Below, piece after piece: positions 1 through 11,376 of a stretch of 64,000 nucleotides of DNA. The DNA is taken from positions 1-64,000 of the forward strand of contig VWZF01002537.1 of assembly GCA_013396755.1 (NCBI GenBank), given 5' to 3'. The notes beneath the pieces were generated by a model. The model worked only from the letters and a program-made list of their open reading frames with translations, was not told the DNA's origin and ran no database searches. Numbering within the stretch: position 1 is the first letter of the stretch; each line of letters opens with the position of its first letter. The position numbers and the translations under genes are program-made. This DNA comes from Sclerurus mexicanus (Eukaryota > Chordata > Aves > Passeriformes > Furnariidae).

Positions 1-156
1 CCAGTAGTGCCGATAGAGACTTTTCATTGTGCCTTTTGCAATCGAACTTGCCTGTCTCGTATTGGCCTTTTTAGCCACCAGCGTGCTTATAGCAAGCATG
101 GGTAGAGCCCTTGCAAATCTTTGTTCGCGAAGCCTAGCCATGATGATGATGATGAG
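1..156 (+). mobile_element. 3' end of a non-CR1 LINE with C-terminal zinc finger
   Basis: Frame 1 is open from the window edge to a stop at 103-105. It encodes a C-x2-C-x12-H-x6-H finger: Cys codons at 28 and 37, His codons at 76 and 97, with the stretch CLSRIGLFSHQRA between and after them. From memory, fingers with a core close to CxSRIGLxSHxR sit at the C-terminus of non-LTR retrotransposon ORFs in many animals, often next to a short trinucleotide tail. Here five ATG repeats follow at 140-154, which fits such a tail. It does not resemble the avian CR1 3' end (no ATTCTATG). The element is cut by the window start, so its clade (RTE-like or other) cannot be told. The Tyr at 88-90 may replace the usual Cys or His. 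I infer an inactive 5'-truncated copy. Confidence 0.45.
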
Positions 157-163
157 TTAGAAA

Positions 164-1330
164 ATGTTTCTACTGACTTCGTGTGGTTTTCTGCCAGACA
201 ATGCAGTTGAGAGAAGGTCTAAATGCTTCTCAAAATCATGCTTATTTTGTTGATTTTTTTTCTATAAAAGTGGAATTAATCCCTAAATTTCAATAGACTT
301 GAAACATCATGTTTTGACCATTTCAAAAATGCATTTTATTTTTCATTTCTCATTTTGCATAGAGTGTTTATGTATGACACATTAGGATACAATATATCAA
401 AACAAATAGAAATATTTCAGCCCAACAAAAGCAGAACTGTTGTCTTCTCCTGAACATTTTATTGGTAGAAATATGAAAGTGTATTGTCTTGTTTCAATTC
501 AGACAAAGTCAGACTGGGAAATGATGAACTTCTCTGTAAATATAACTTATAACCTGGCCATTTATATTTATTGTCACAAACTGACAAATACTTCTGACTA
601 TGTGTGTTTGTTCTGTTTCTATTAAAGTAGTTTAAAAATATGCATATTTTTCAAGTTGAAATAAATATGAAGTCATAATATATTAACAGTGCCCAATGGA
701 AAAAAAAAAATCCAACAAAAAACCCACCAAAACCTGATGTTTTTCCAAGTACTTCAAAAACTCTAAAAAGGCATTTAAAGATTTTCAGTATTTCTAGTAA
801 ACTGAATTATAAATTGACTGCTTCTTTTATGAAAGGAGTTACAAAAAATTCAGAAATACTTGATCGTAAAAATTTTAGACAGATATTTCCTTTTCCAGAA
901 TGAGAATAAAGACATCAATGTAAGTATCATATTTCTGAATATCTTACCTGAAGCACTGTGAATAATAATTGTGTTTTCTTGATTATGCAATAGCTGTCTA
1001 TTTATCTTGACATTGAAAAAAACCAATTTTAGAATATACAGTCCTCAGCTGCTGGGCTTTTTCCTGCAGATGAAGGATATGCAAGTTTGAATCCCATGTA
1101 AGTGAGAAAAAGCATTAATTCCAGGGAAATACATGTAATTTAAATATTATTAGGTTACAGAATGCAGGATGTAACCTTGTTTTGCTGATATTTACAGCTG
1201 GTGGCTATGATGTCTTGTGACTCTGCCTTGAGAAGCAGGAAAGTATTTGGCATTTTCATTTCTCTGGATTGCGTTCAAAATTTCCTAAATTTAACTTAAA
1301 TTTGGAATAATTGCTACACTGAATAAGAGT
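164..1330. other. AT-rich single-copy sequence, no gene seen
   Basis: No gene is recognised here. A plus-strand open frame at 440-625 has no family likeness and a cysteine/tyrosine/phenylalanine-rich end typical of AT-rich noise. The stretch includes an A/C tract at 700-734. It also includes a weak splice-bounded open interval on the minus strand at 948-1005, described in the findings. Confidence 0.6.
700..734. repeat. A/C low-complexity tract
   Basis: An A-run is followed by almost only A and C (CCAACAAAAAACCCACC). This is the complement-strand form of the G/T tracts found throughout the window. Confidence 0.8.
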
Positions 1331-1563
1331 AGGTTTAGATTAGCTATTTGGAAAAAAAGCCCTTCCCTTTGCCTATGGTGAGGCACTGGAACAGGTTGCC
1401 AAGAGAAACTGTGGATATCCCATCCCTCAAAGTGTCCAAGGTCAGGTTGGATGGAGCTCAGAGCAACCTGGGATAGTGGGAGGTGTCTGTGCCAATGGCA
1501 AGGGGTTTGGAACTAGGGAATGTTTAAGGTCCCTTCCAACACCAACCACTCTATAATTCTATG
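1331..1563 (+). mobile_element. CR1 LINE, 3' end fragment
   Basis: The sequence follows the well-known avian CR1 3' region: a GTTTAGATTAG-like start, GTGAGGCACTGGAACAGGTT near 1379, the GTCCAAGGTCAGGTTGGATG block near 1433, and the GGTCCCTTCCAACACCAACC block near 1530. It closes with ATTCTATG at 1556-1563, the CR1 3' terminal repeat. It is 5'-truncated and holds no reverse-transcriptase coding sequence. A good match over the whole length and a clean 3' terminus make this one of the surest calls in the window. Confidence 0.96.
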
Positions 1564-2404
1564 TCTTCATGATGTTCTTTGTATCGCACTCCATGAATTA
1601 TAAAGACATTTGTGTTACTATTACTTTTTTTTTTTCTTCCTAGCTTTGTTAACCGACTGCTGACCCCAGGTCAGAGGTATCTCCTGGTGAGTATCTGTAT
1701 TCATCCAAATCAGTGTCTCCCACAGGGTCTGACTGAAGGTCATGTTCAGGCACCTATTATCCAGATTAAGAGGCTAGTTCCTACTTTTCTGACCACCAGA
1801 CATTCATTACTGTCCCTTTGCCTGACAAAACTGCTCATCTGTGCTCCCCAGCCAGTTTAATTCAAAACAAAATAGTTAAGCTCAAACAATTCAAATAGCA
1901 GGTCTGTGCTAACATGTCATTTTTGGTTTTTGGGTTTTTTTTGACTGGTGTCTGTCATGGACCACTCATGAAAGTCATCAAAACTCCAGTCTAGGTGGTA
2001 AATGAAACTTTCAACTAAATGAAAAACTTTGAAGTAACATTTTAGCTTTTGATTATACTTTCATGCAAAAATATTTTTAATGACTTTTTGAACCAAACTC
2101 AACTTCCTCCAGAGAAAACTATACTGTACATTGTATTTTCTGTCTTCTCCCTCCTTTTCTGCTACTTGTCCAAATGAGATTTAAATAATCCAAGCAACAG
2201 ATCTCAAAATGATTCCATGGCCAGTATTCTAGGACTTAGAATAATTCTTCCAGAAAAACACTTAAAAAATCCCTTCCTTTAGTTTCTTCAAACTATTGCT
2301 GTTTCTCACAGTTTGTATCATCCCGTAAAGTGTCTCCCTTCTCTTTATATTGACTTCTCTTAAGTACAGGGAGAAAAACCCCAAACAGCTCCCATTCAAA
2401 GTTG
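1564..2404. other. Single-copy sequence, no gene recognised
   Basis: A plus-strand open frame at 1612-1860 starts inside a T-run and matches nothing I know. Within it, 1644-1686 has a strong acceptor-like left edge and a good donor-like right edge; see the findings. A short G/T tract lies at 1919-1943. Confidence 0.5.
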
Positions 2405-2655
2405 AGTTGGATTTTTTTTTTGGTTGGTTGTTTTTTGGTTTTGTTTGCTTGTTTGTGTTTTGTTTTGGTTTTGATTGTGTTTTGGTTTTGGCTTGTTTTG
2501 TTTGGGTTTTTTTGGTTTTTGTTTGTTTTGGGCATTTGTGCAGTTTTTTTGTTTGGTTTTTGAGTTTTGTTTGGGGTTTTTAATTATCATTTGTGGGGGC
2601 TGTTTGGGGTTTGTTTTGTTTTGTTTTCTATTTTTGTTATTATTGTTATTTTTTC
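2405..2655. repeat. Long G/T (keto) low-complexity tract
   Basis: About 250 bases consist almost only of T-runs broken by G, GG or GGGG (for example TTTTGGTTTTGTTTGC and GGGGTTTTT). Only a short TAATTATCAT interrupts it near 2580. It is the longest such tract in the window. Open frames on both strands across 2293-2768 are products of this composition (Phe/Cys/Gly-rich or Asn/Lys/Thr/Gln-rich) and not genes. Several G-runs of three to five bases occur near 2500-2610. Confidence 0.92.
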
Positions 2656-5600
2656 CTGAAGAGCACAAATATGTTTTTCTACTTGAAAAATATGCTGTCA
2701 AATTAAAGAGTTTTTGTTCAAATAATGAATTTATTCCATTATTTCTGAGTATTCTATCTATATATTAATTACTTTACAGTTATCCTCTGAAAGTTCGGTG
2801 AGTCTCTATATGTAGAAATGACAAAGAGGGAGATACTGAGATTTGTCTTGACTCACTTTAATATACATTAAATTCAATGGTAGCTGTACAGTTATTTGCG
2901 ATCCATACTATCTTTCAAGGCTCATCTTAGACCAAAACTGTGGAAAGTGGTAACACAACACTGTAAACTAATGCATGTTAACCTTGACAGGTCTCAGTCC
3001 ACTCAGAATTTACAGATTAAGAGAACATGTGAAACATGAGGCAACCCAGTCTGGCCTCCTGGAGCTCCCAAGGAATTTCCCTAAGGTAGGTTAAGGAATC
3101 AAGGATCTGGGTTTTAGCATCTAACAGCCACTCCTTCTCATAACATCTCAGGCATCTAATAGAATCTTTAGTTATCTTATATACCTGCATTTGAGTAGCT
3201 GGATTATCCCTTGATTCACCTCATACTAAGATAGACATATAAAAGGGACTAGCTCCATTTTCCTGTAGAGGTACACCTTTTTTTTTATTCATGGCTCCTG
3301 GACAAACTTTAAGTAGCAGAGAACTAGGAATATACTTTTTACATTTCTGAAGTTCGACAATATTAATTGTAGCTCTGGCTTCTCTCTTCTATTTTGGGAC
3401 AGGTTTTCTAGAGTGACTCTGTCCCTTTGCAAGGTAGAGACTCACAATTCAAGTGGACCCGTAAAAGGAGGTCATAAGAAAGATGTGCTTTCCAGGTGTG
3501 CTCGAAAGGCGAAAGTGAGAGAGTTTTACTACTTTGGCCAAATCAAGAAGAGATGAGGAGCATTGGAGTAGGAGAAGTCAAGCACTGCTGATGTTCTCCG
3601 GGTCTCTGATATCTCTGGGCTGAGGGACCGCCTTGGGTTTTGGCTAAAACAGGCCTGAGAGGAAGAGAGGAACAGCAGATTAATATCACCTGTGACTCTA
3701 TAAATGCAAGTTGATTTGAGTAGAATGGATTTCTATCTCTTGTTACATGTCTCAGAAATTAGTATTCTGACTCAATATCAAGGGATTTTCTTTAGACTGT
3801 TTGATTTGGAGAATTTACTAACTGCATCATAGATGTAGCTTTGTGTTTGGGAGCTCAACACTGAAATCAAGCTAAATATAAATATCTGCCCTAGGCTTTT
3901 ATTTGACACCACAAACCTCTAATTGTCTTTTCCTCATGAAATTTCAGGTGCATTAAGACATAAAATAGAATAAAGGATCTCAAAAGATTGTATAACTCCC
4001 CCTGAAATCACACGGGTTGATACTAACGTAAAAGTCACAACTTTTCTCCCAAAAGGTCCCAAGAAGTTTGTGTGTAAGGGTCAAGTTCTAATCCTGCTCT
4101 CTTTTGACCCTGAATTTAGTGCTGACATGTATGGCATTGTTTATTAATAAAACAATAGTCCAATGGTAAACAAGTAATACCAGGCATGAATGTTTGATAT
4201 TCTGTCTAAAATGAAAAAATATGTATTCTATAATGAATACTTAATTAGGACTGTGATCTGAATACAAGGACCAGAGACCCTATTTCTGTGCAGAAAAACC
4301 AGAATGAAATGAATTACTGTCATGCAGGGGGTGATATTAATGGTGTCCAGCTTTATAAATGAATCCAATTTTAAGCTACTTTAGTTGCTATCATACTGAG
4401 AGAGAGAGTGCAACACGCCTAACATATCATTTCTGTACTGCTAAATGCTAAGATTTAAGCTTTAAACAGCTTTAACTTTCCTGCATTAAATATTTCTAAT
4501 TAGCTCTTACCACAGCCAGACAACATTAAAAATAAACAAAATTAAAATCCTTCCTTCTTATTTTTATTTTTTAAGCCCTATATCAATAGATGGACTTTGA
4601 TTTGAACTCTGATTTTCAAAGCAGCTGAAATTCTGACTGATGGTTGGCTATTTGACCACTTTTAATTTATCACAGTGCAGTTTTGCTTAACTGATGGTGT
4701 GTGCTGTGCAGGTTGTATCATACAATTGGTTTTTCAGATGACAGTTAGTGACCCCTGGTAAGAATCTGCACTTACTACTTCCCTTGTAGAAATTTTAATA
4801 TCCCCATTTGAGGAAGCAGTCATGCAAAGTCTCATCCCTGTGAAAAGTAAAGTCATGTGAGCATTTCTTCAGTGATCATCAAAGGATTACATGAATGTGT
4901 AAGCATTTGCTGGATTCAAATATATCACCAGGGTTTTGGGTTTAAATGTGTATCCTAACGTCTGACTCATTTAAATCTGCCAGATTGTAGACATTATTTT
5001 CACTTGTAAAACAGGTTTTCTCACTTACATAACTGGCATTTCTCTCCACCCTTGCCAGCAAACACCCAGATAAATATATTACAAAAAGGCAATGTCAGTT
5101 TGCAGCCAGCTTGAAAGCAAAATTCTTTGGGAATGGTGAGCAGCTCAGATGGCTGGTAGCAGTGCAGCTGAAACCATTCCCATTACAGCATGTCTCAAAC
5201 AGGACAGCCAAGCAAGGGCATGTATTTTAAAGACCTGAGGTGTGCCACTTGGGAGTACACAGTGTAGATCTTCCTCTGTTCCCCATGAGGTCAGTGCAAA
5301 TTTCACTACTGACCCCATGAAAATGCAGTTTTAATACAAAACTAGATAGTTTCTAAAATCTAATGTCAAATCTGTCCGAGGTTTGTCTCAGTCTCTGTCT
5401 TCCTTTTTATTGCAAATGCTGATATTTAAGTACTCACGTGTAGAAAGGGAATCTTTTTCAACCTGGATGAAGGGCAAATCCTGAGCTCACAGACCGATTA
5501 CCAAAAAAAATTACATTGCTCACTTTTCTTTTGCCAGAAATACTCTATTTTAAAAGGTAAATGACAGGGTTAAACAGAAAGAGAATAAGATGTTCCAATA

Positions 5601-6397
5601 TTTTCTATTCCAATACAAAGAATTTTGTTAAATGGAAGAAAAATTCATAAGAATTTTAGAACTATGGCTAAATAATTCTGATTTTTAACAGCCTCCATCT
5701 TTTTTGTCTGTCCACAAAAGTTTTGACAAATTAAAAAAAATAAAAAAAAAAGTGGAGGGTTTTTTTTTTCCATCAGGTTTACCTGTGAAAAAATATCACA
5801 CAGACTGAAAAGAACTTAATTTGTCTCAGTGAAACAAATGACAAAAACAAAGTCATTTCCATGAGTACTTGGTGTTTCTCTCATCTGATTAGTAATAGGA
5901 AAGGGAGTTTAATACTTCTAGGTCAGTGATTTGAATTCAGGTTAGTTAAGTAGTGTATGTTAGACAGAAGTTCATTATTACTTTTTGTTATTAATTATAG
6001 GTTTTGGTTGACTTATCTGAAATGATTAAGAGGTATATTCAAAGTCTAAATTCCACATTTGTTCCTGTGCATAACTTCCTTCAGCTGCCTCTTTCAGATG
6101 TTCCCTGTCACTGAGACTCAAGTGAAATTTTGTGTACCACAATATATTGTTTTCAAAGGAGGCTATAGGAGTTTGATGACTAAATTTCACTGGAGCTTAA
6201 AGAGAAGAATGATCAAAGCTTAAGATTTCATGAGTCTAATATTTCTGCCTCAAAGAAATTCTGTGTAAATTCTCATAGATCACTTAGGTTACTCTTCTAC
6301 ATTGAAAGTAACTGTGTGTCCTAATGCTGGCTACATTAAAAATGGTGAAATACTTAACAATCATGGTATGAGTAAAGCAAAAACAGGAAAAACTTTG
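2656..6397. other. AT-rich single-copy DNA, no gene seen
   Basis: I find no recognisable gene, RNA or young transposon here. The part at 3370-3690 has a somewhat higher GC and CpG content (including CTCGAAAGGCG and a CCGGG) but gives no protein I recognise. A weak splice-bounded open interval on the minus strand lies at 3185-3225. Confidence 0.55.
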
Positions 6398-6489
6398 TCT
6401 TTTTAGGGTGTTTTGTTTTTGTTTGGTTTGGGTTTTTTTTGTTTGTCCTTTATTTGTTGGGGTTTTTGTTTGTTTTTTGGGGTTTTTTT
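6398..6489. repeat. G/T low-complexity tract
   Basis: T-runs separated by G, GG and GGGG over about 90 bases, with the same character as 2405-2655. Two GGGGTTTTT blocks are visible near the right end. Confidence 0.9.
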
Positions 6490-9400
6490 AAAATCTGAAT
6501 ATTGCTACAAAACACTTAAAAAACAAATAGAAATAAAATTCACTTCATACAATTGTGGCCACCAAGAATTTGGACACCTAAACTAAGCAGTCTGCCTTGG
6601 TTTCTCGGTTCTGAGTGCAGAGAGATAGATGTCTCCAGAGAATGATTCATCCTGTCTGCCTTATGTCCTATTCTTAGGATAAGTGTCTACATCTCCATAT
6701 TAACTACAAAAATAAATGTGTATCAGAAATAAGAAAACTTTTAAAATTTTAAAATTAGTTCAGCTCACCATGCAGTACCATTATTGGCCCATTCCCACAA
6801 TCTCTTTCACCAAGAATATTCGAGAACTGAAAGGAAAAGAAATAGCTCCCCTCTATAATCTCTATCAGTACAGTAAGTGAACTCTGATCTGGTAGATAAA
6901 CAGGGGAAATTAGCACTTTCATTTGTTTATCTTGTACCAGTATGACTGATAACAAATAAATAAACAAATAAAACACTAAGGGTCAAGNTTTGTACCAGTA
7001 TGACTGATAAAGAAGAAGCATCTTCCAAAAGAAGAAAACACATTTTTCTCAAAGCAATAATAAAAAATACAGGACTCTCACACAGTATCTGGGAAAATCA
7101 CATAGAGCATAGCTGTGGAACAATGACTATTTAATCCACATTTAATTTGTGTCACCATTGTATATTGATTATCCATTATCCTCATGCAAATGGCATGACT
7201 TATCCATTGAAACAGCTGTGCATTGTTTTTAATTTTAAGTGAATTCTTTTAGTGCTTCATGAAAGGTGTCAGATTAGCAGCCCCAGGGACTGAAGGCCTC
7301 TGTTTATCCACAGAGCGTATTCGAGTGATAATGATGGATCCACTCAAGCAGCTGCCTCAGACATTACTTATCTTGAGGGTTTGTTCCTCTGCTCATAGGT
7401 CCAAAACATCCCCTGTGCAAATGAATAACAAGCAGACTCTGGGCCCATAGATGGAGAATGACATGTTTAAATGCCAGTCTCCTATAACAGTAAGTTCCCA
7501 TGAACTCAGAAGCTTCTGGGTGAAACTGGGGAAACAGAGGTGTTCTATAGCTGTCTTGGAAAGAGGAAGGGCACATCCATGTTTTGAATATTCCTTGCAG
7601 TTCTCACAGTTTCTGAAAAGGTGATATATCAGATTGAGGAAAAGACATAATTGTAGGAGAAGGCTGGCAAACAATGATCTGTGTTTGTGGATGGATATTG
7701 CACAGCAAAGGACTCAATAGTCAAACACTGAAGCTTGGGAAAATGGTGGTTGTGTCAGGTCACAGAGGACTAAAGTCAGGTACAGGAGGAAAAAGGGACG
7801 AATCACTCACAATCATTAGTCCTTACAACCCAGAAATCAGGGTGTATCCAAGACATTCTTGGACAAAACAATTTGAAACAAATGAAGAAAATTCTTATGC
7901 AAAACAAAATTAAACAGAGTTTCTCTTTGCCACAGGAGGTTTCTGAGGCTTGAAGAGCATTAAACAAGGCAGTAGAAAAGTCCAGAAGGAACTGGGCCAT
8001 GGGATATTACTAAATACTGTGGAATGGATGGTAGTTGCCCTTCAGGAGGTGCTAGGATTGTGAGCTGCCAGGAGCGGCAAAAAATCACTCTGTATTTGTT
8101 TTGTCCATATTATTATGTCTTTTTACTGCTCTCTTTTGGGGAGAGGATATTCCTTTGAAGGATTCTGGAGTAAGGAACCTTTGATCTCAAAAATCACTGT
8201 CTCATTTGTAGTGAAGTCACTTTTTTATCCTGGTACAAAATTATAGATTTTATTTCCATGTCCAGACTATTTTTCTAGATTTTCCTTCTTCATATAAATG
8301 AATTTAATCACTGGACTAAAAAGACTTCATAGTCATTACAGTCCATTAAAAAGATACTTAAAGGGAGATGGGGAGAGACAAAACTCTCTTTTGTGCATCA
8401 GCACCATTTTGGCAATCATAAGGAAAGATGTAGGAAGAGATTATTCTGGGAGGTTGCTTATCCCTCTGCTCTATAGTCATGTCCCAGTCTATGATCACCT
8501 CCTTTTCTCTTTTTCTTGGGATGCACAACTTTTGGTAGGGTTGGTGATATAAGTCACCTTGGAATTTCCTTAATCACCTTTAGAAAAACATTTCTGATTG
8601 CTGCTTAAGTTATATTGGTCAATGCATTGAGAACACAGGTTTGAAAGTGTGGATCAGGAATACAACTCCAAAATAGATGCCGAGATGAAGACACTGGTGA
8701 TATTTGGAGAAAGCAGGTATGACATACTGCATTTAGTATGACAGCTCTCCTGTTAGTTATTTTAAGGAAATATGTATGTATATGGAACTGTATATGTGGT
8801 TGTTGGAGGAAATAGAAATAAGAACTGGATCGAATAAGGAAAACATATGAGGGACTTTTCCATCTTCAGCCCACTTATATTTAATCTCGAGACAAGGAGA
8901 TAGGACAATAGATTCTCTTTTTCAGGCAATGAGAACAAGAAGAAAGGGAATAGACTGTTTCTATAACTGCACATAATCAACAGCATTTCTGACATGTTTC
9001 CAGGACATCAGAGGCAGCAGGATTCCAGGCAGACTGCCTGAGGAGACCCTTGATATTTTCTCCTGTTCTGTACCCTGTATACATCAACATCTTTTTGATT
9101 ACAAACTATGTTTTCCAGCCCCCAACAATTCCCATCTTAATTATTGACTGTCTGTCCTTATTAAGTGCCTTTCTTGAAAGTGGTTAAAAAAAAAAGAAGA
9201 TTAAAGGACATTAATATGGGATAATCATGCATTCTGCTGTGTTTCGGACACTGACAGTCTAGCAATAGTTCAGGTTTAAAGATATGAACACTATACTAGG
9301 AATACTATATTATACTGTAGAATTCTAAAATACATACCTATAATACATCACTCCACTACAGAGCAATATTTCCTATTCATGTCAGGAACTATCTTTTACG

Positions 9401-9638
9401 TCTTAAAACAGAATGGGGAACTTTAACTGCAAGTAAAGCAGGTAGGTGAGGAAAGAAACAGATTGATAAAGGCAACAAGCTCATGGCCTTGAACAAGACA
9501 AACAGAGACAAAGAATATTCTTTTACTGACTTAGTGATCTATGTCAGGGAGTTAGCTCTAGTCACTGGCTAGCTGATGTGCACTAACTCATGTTTTCCCT
9601 GTCTCTGGACACTGAACTATAAGTAAACTGCCCCCACT
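6490..9638. other. Single-copy sequence with one N, no gene seen
   Basis: Several short open frames overlap on both strands between 7259 and 8552 with no family likeness. None has a flanking promoter, splice or poly(A) pattern that convinces me. The N at 6988 and its flanking duplication are listed separately. Confidence 0.55.
6932..7010. repeat. 21-bp direct repeat flanking an N
   Basis: The 21 bases starting TTGTACCAGTATGACTG occur at 6932-6952 and again, identical, at 6990-7010. A single N lies at 6988, just before the second copy. Identical sequence on both sides of a one-base gap suggests contig ends that overlapped but were not merged. A true short duplication is the alternative. Confidence 0.85.
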
Positions 9639-9769
9639 TTTTGTTTGTGCAGGTTTTGCTTTTGTTTTGGTGGGTTGGTTGGTTGGTTTTTAGAGTTTTA
9701 TTTTGTTATTCTGTTTGGTTGGTTGGTTTGGAGGTTTTTTTGTGTGTTTTTTTTGGTTTTTTTTTTTCC
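9639..9769. repeat. G/T tract with TTGG repeats
   Basis: About 130 bases of G/T-only sequence contain two runs of the tetramer TTGG (near 9672-9686 and 9714-9730) and then long T-runs. Confidence 0.92.
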
Positions 9770-10967
9770 TAGACAGCAGAGCCAGATGCCCCACTATTCA
9801 CTGACCCCTTGAAACAAGGTAGTTGCCTGCATGGGACAAGAGCCCTGGGGCAAAACATAGATCAAAGTGTAGTTTTCTGAGATCCATTTAAACTCTGTGG
9901 TCAGCTGCAGAGCTTCTTCAATGCAACTCCTGGTGAAGGTACACAGCATCTTATCTGAATGAGCTAACTAACACTAACACACTGTTTTCTGGAAGCATGT
10001 ATATACTATTTCTGGAGAACAGATAATGGTGGCAGCATTATCACTGTATTTTGGTAGGGAGAACCTGAGAAAAGGGACTTGAGGTTGCCAGATCTGCCTT
10101 TCCTTTATGCTCCTTTTCATCAAAAGCACTGCACTGTCATGTGTTAGCAGAAAACAAGGGATGAAGTGGAGGTAGAGTGGGACTGGAAATTAAAACGGCG
10201 TGGAGAGATGTGACTGTCTGGGAAGTTCCCTCAGTCCTGGAGTCTTACCTGCCTGAGAGAGTCCTTGGGGAATAAAAGAAAAAATTCCCATGGTGAATGT
10301 GGACTCCCTTCATCCCATTCTCTCACCTACCTCTAGGCAGAAAATGAAGGACATAAGAAAAGAAGGCAGGAAATGAAGGACATAATTCTCCTCTCTCTGC
10401 CTTCCTGCAGAGGGCGTTTGACCCACTCTGCTTTGGTCAACAAATGGTAAGAATTAAGTATCTGCTAAGGTTACATCTGAAGGACACATGGCTCAGTCTA
10501 GCCATTACTTGTGCTGTTTCAAATAAATTACAGTTATCACTAAGCAAGGCAGTGAAAACAAGGGAATGGTGTCTTAGCAATTGTCTCTTTATGTAGTTAT
10601 GTTCTTTGGGCACAGACTGAGCAGAAGTTTGTCAGGACACTCTTGACAAGACCCCTTACCAAGGAACTAAATGTTATCTTTCCCAGCAGATTTTAAAAAT
10701 CATCCCTCCCAACCCACATTTTAATCTGCAATTAAAAAGAAAAAGAAAAATCACACTAGAAAACCCAAACTGAAAAACTCAAATGCTTTCTGAAAATTAA
10801 TGAGCCACTGCAGATGACCTTGTTTCCCTTTAAAATATACTGAGGTGTTTTTGAGATTGTTGGTTATAACCCTTTTTGCTGTTAAATGGATAGTCAGATA
10901 AGACATTCTCAACTGAAGCATACTGTGAATCTGGGAAGGTCACCTTATACGTACTTTCCATTGCTGT
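9770..10967. other. Single-copy sequence, no gene recognised
   Basis: Nothing recognisable is encoded. It holds an imperfect 21-bp duplication at 10336-10385 and a minus-strand microexon-like interval at 10249-10263 (see findings). Confidence 0.5.
10336..10385. repeat. Imperfect 21-bp direct repeat
   Basis: GGCAGAAAATGAAGGACATAA at 10336-10356 recurs with one mismatch at 10365-10385. A local slippage duplication is the simplest reading. Confidence 0.8.
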
Positions 10968-11075
10968 TATAGATTCATAGATTTCAAGTCCAAAAGGGAC
11001 CTTGTGTGACTCCTCCTGCATAACACAGGTCAGATAACTTTGCTTGATAATTCTGCATCAAATCAAATTTAAAGC
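10968..11075 (-). mobile_element. Old CR1-like LINE 3' end, reverse orientation
   Basis: Read on the plus strand it begins ATAGATTCATAGATTTCAAG and continues with AAAAGGGACCTTGTGTGAC, CCTGCATAACACAGGTCAG and TAATTCTGCATCAA. This order matches the 3' end, in reverse complement, of an old CR1-like family that I know from turtle and crocodile sequence. It is diverged and truncated, so it is an ancient insertion. The minus-strand open frame at 10830-11021 overlaps it and is not a gene. Confidence 0.75.
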
Positions 11076-11119
11076 AGATATTACTTTATTTTCCACTCTG
11101 TAATCTCCCTCAACATTAG

Positions 11120-11142
11120 ACACACACACACACACACACACA
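11120..11142. repeat. (AC)n microsatellite
   Basis: About eleven uninterrupted AC dinucleotides. Confidence 0.97.
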
Positions 11143-11376
11143 TGTCTCTCTCCCGAGTCATCCTTAGATCATACAGGGTTCAGAATAACTGCCTATTATA
11201 GCTTTGAGCGAAAAAGCGGTAAAGAGAAAAAAATGTAATAGTTAACAGCAGCTGGTGTGAGAGTAAAACAGAGGAACAGAGGCTATAGGTCACAGAATAG
11301 ATGTGACAGAGAAGAGAAAGTAATGAGCAAGCTCCTGCATTTCCAGGACCTCCATTCAAATGAATGCTTACTATAC

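Noticed and set aside
2293..2768. Open frames of 77-101 codons on both strands
   Set aside because: They lie in the G/T tract; the peptides are Phe/Cys/Gly-rich or Asn/Lys/Gln-rich without any domain.
10830..11021. Minus-strand 63-codon frame
   Set aside because: It overlaps the old CR1-like 3' end and is explained by it.
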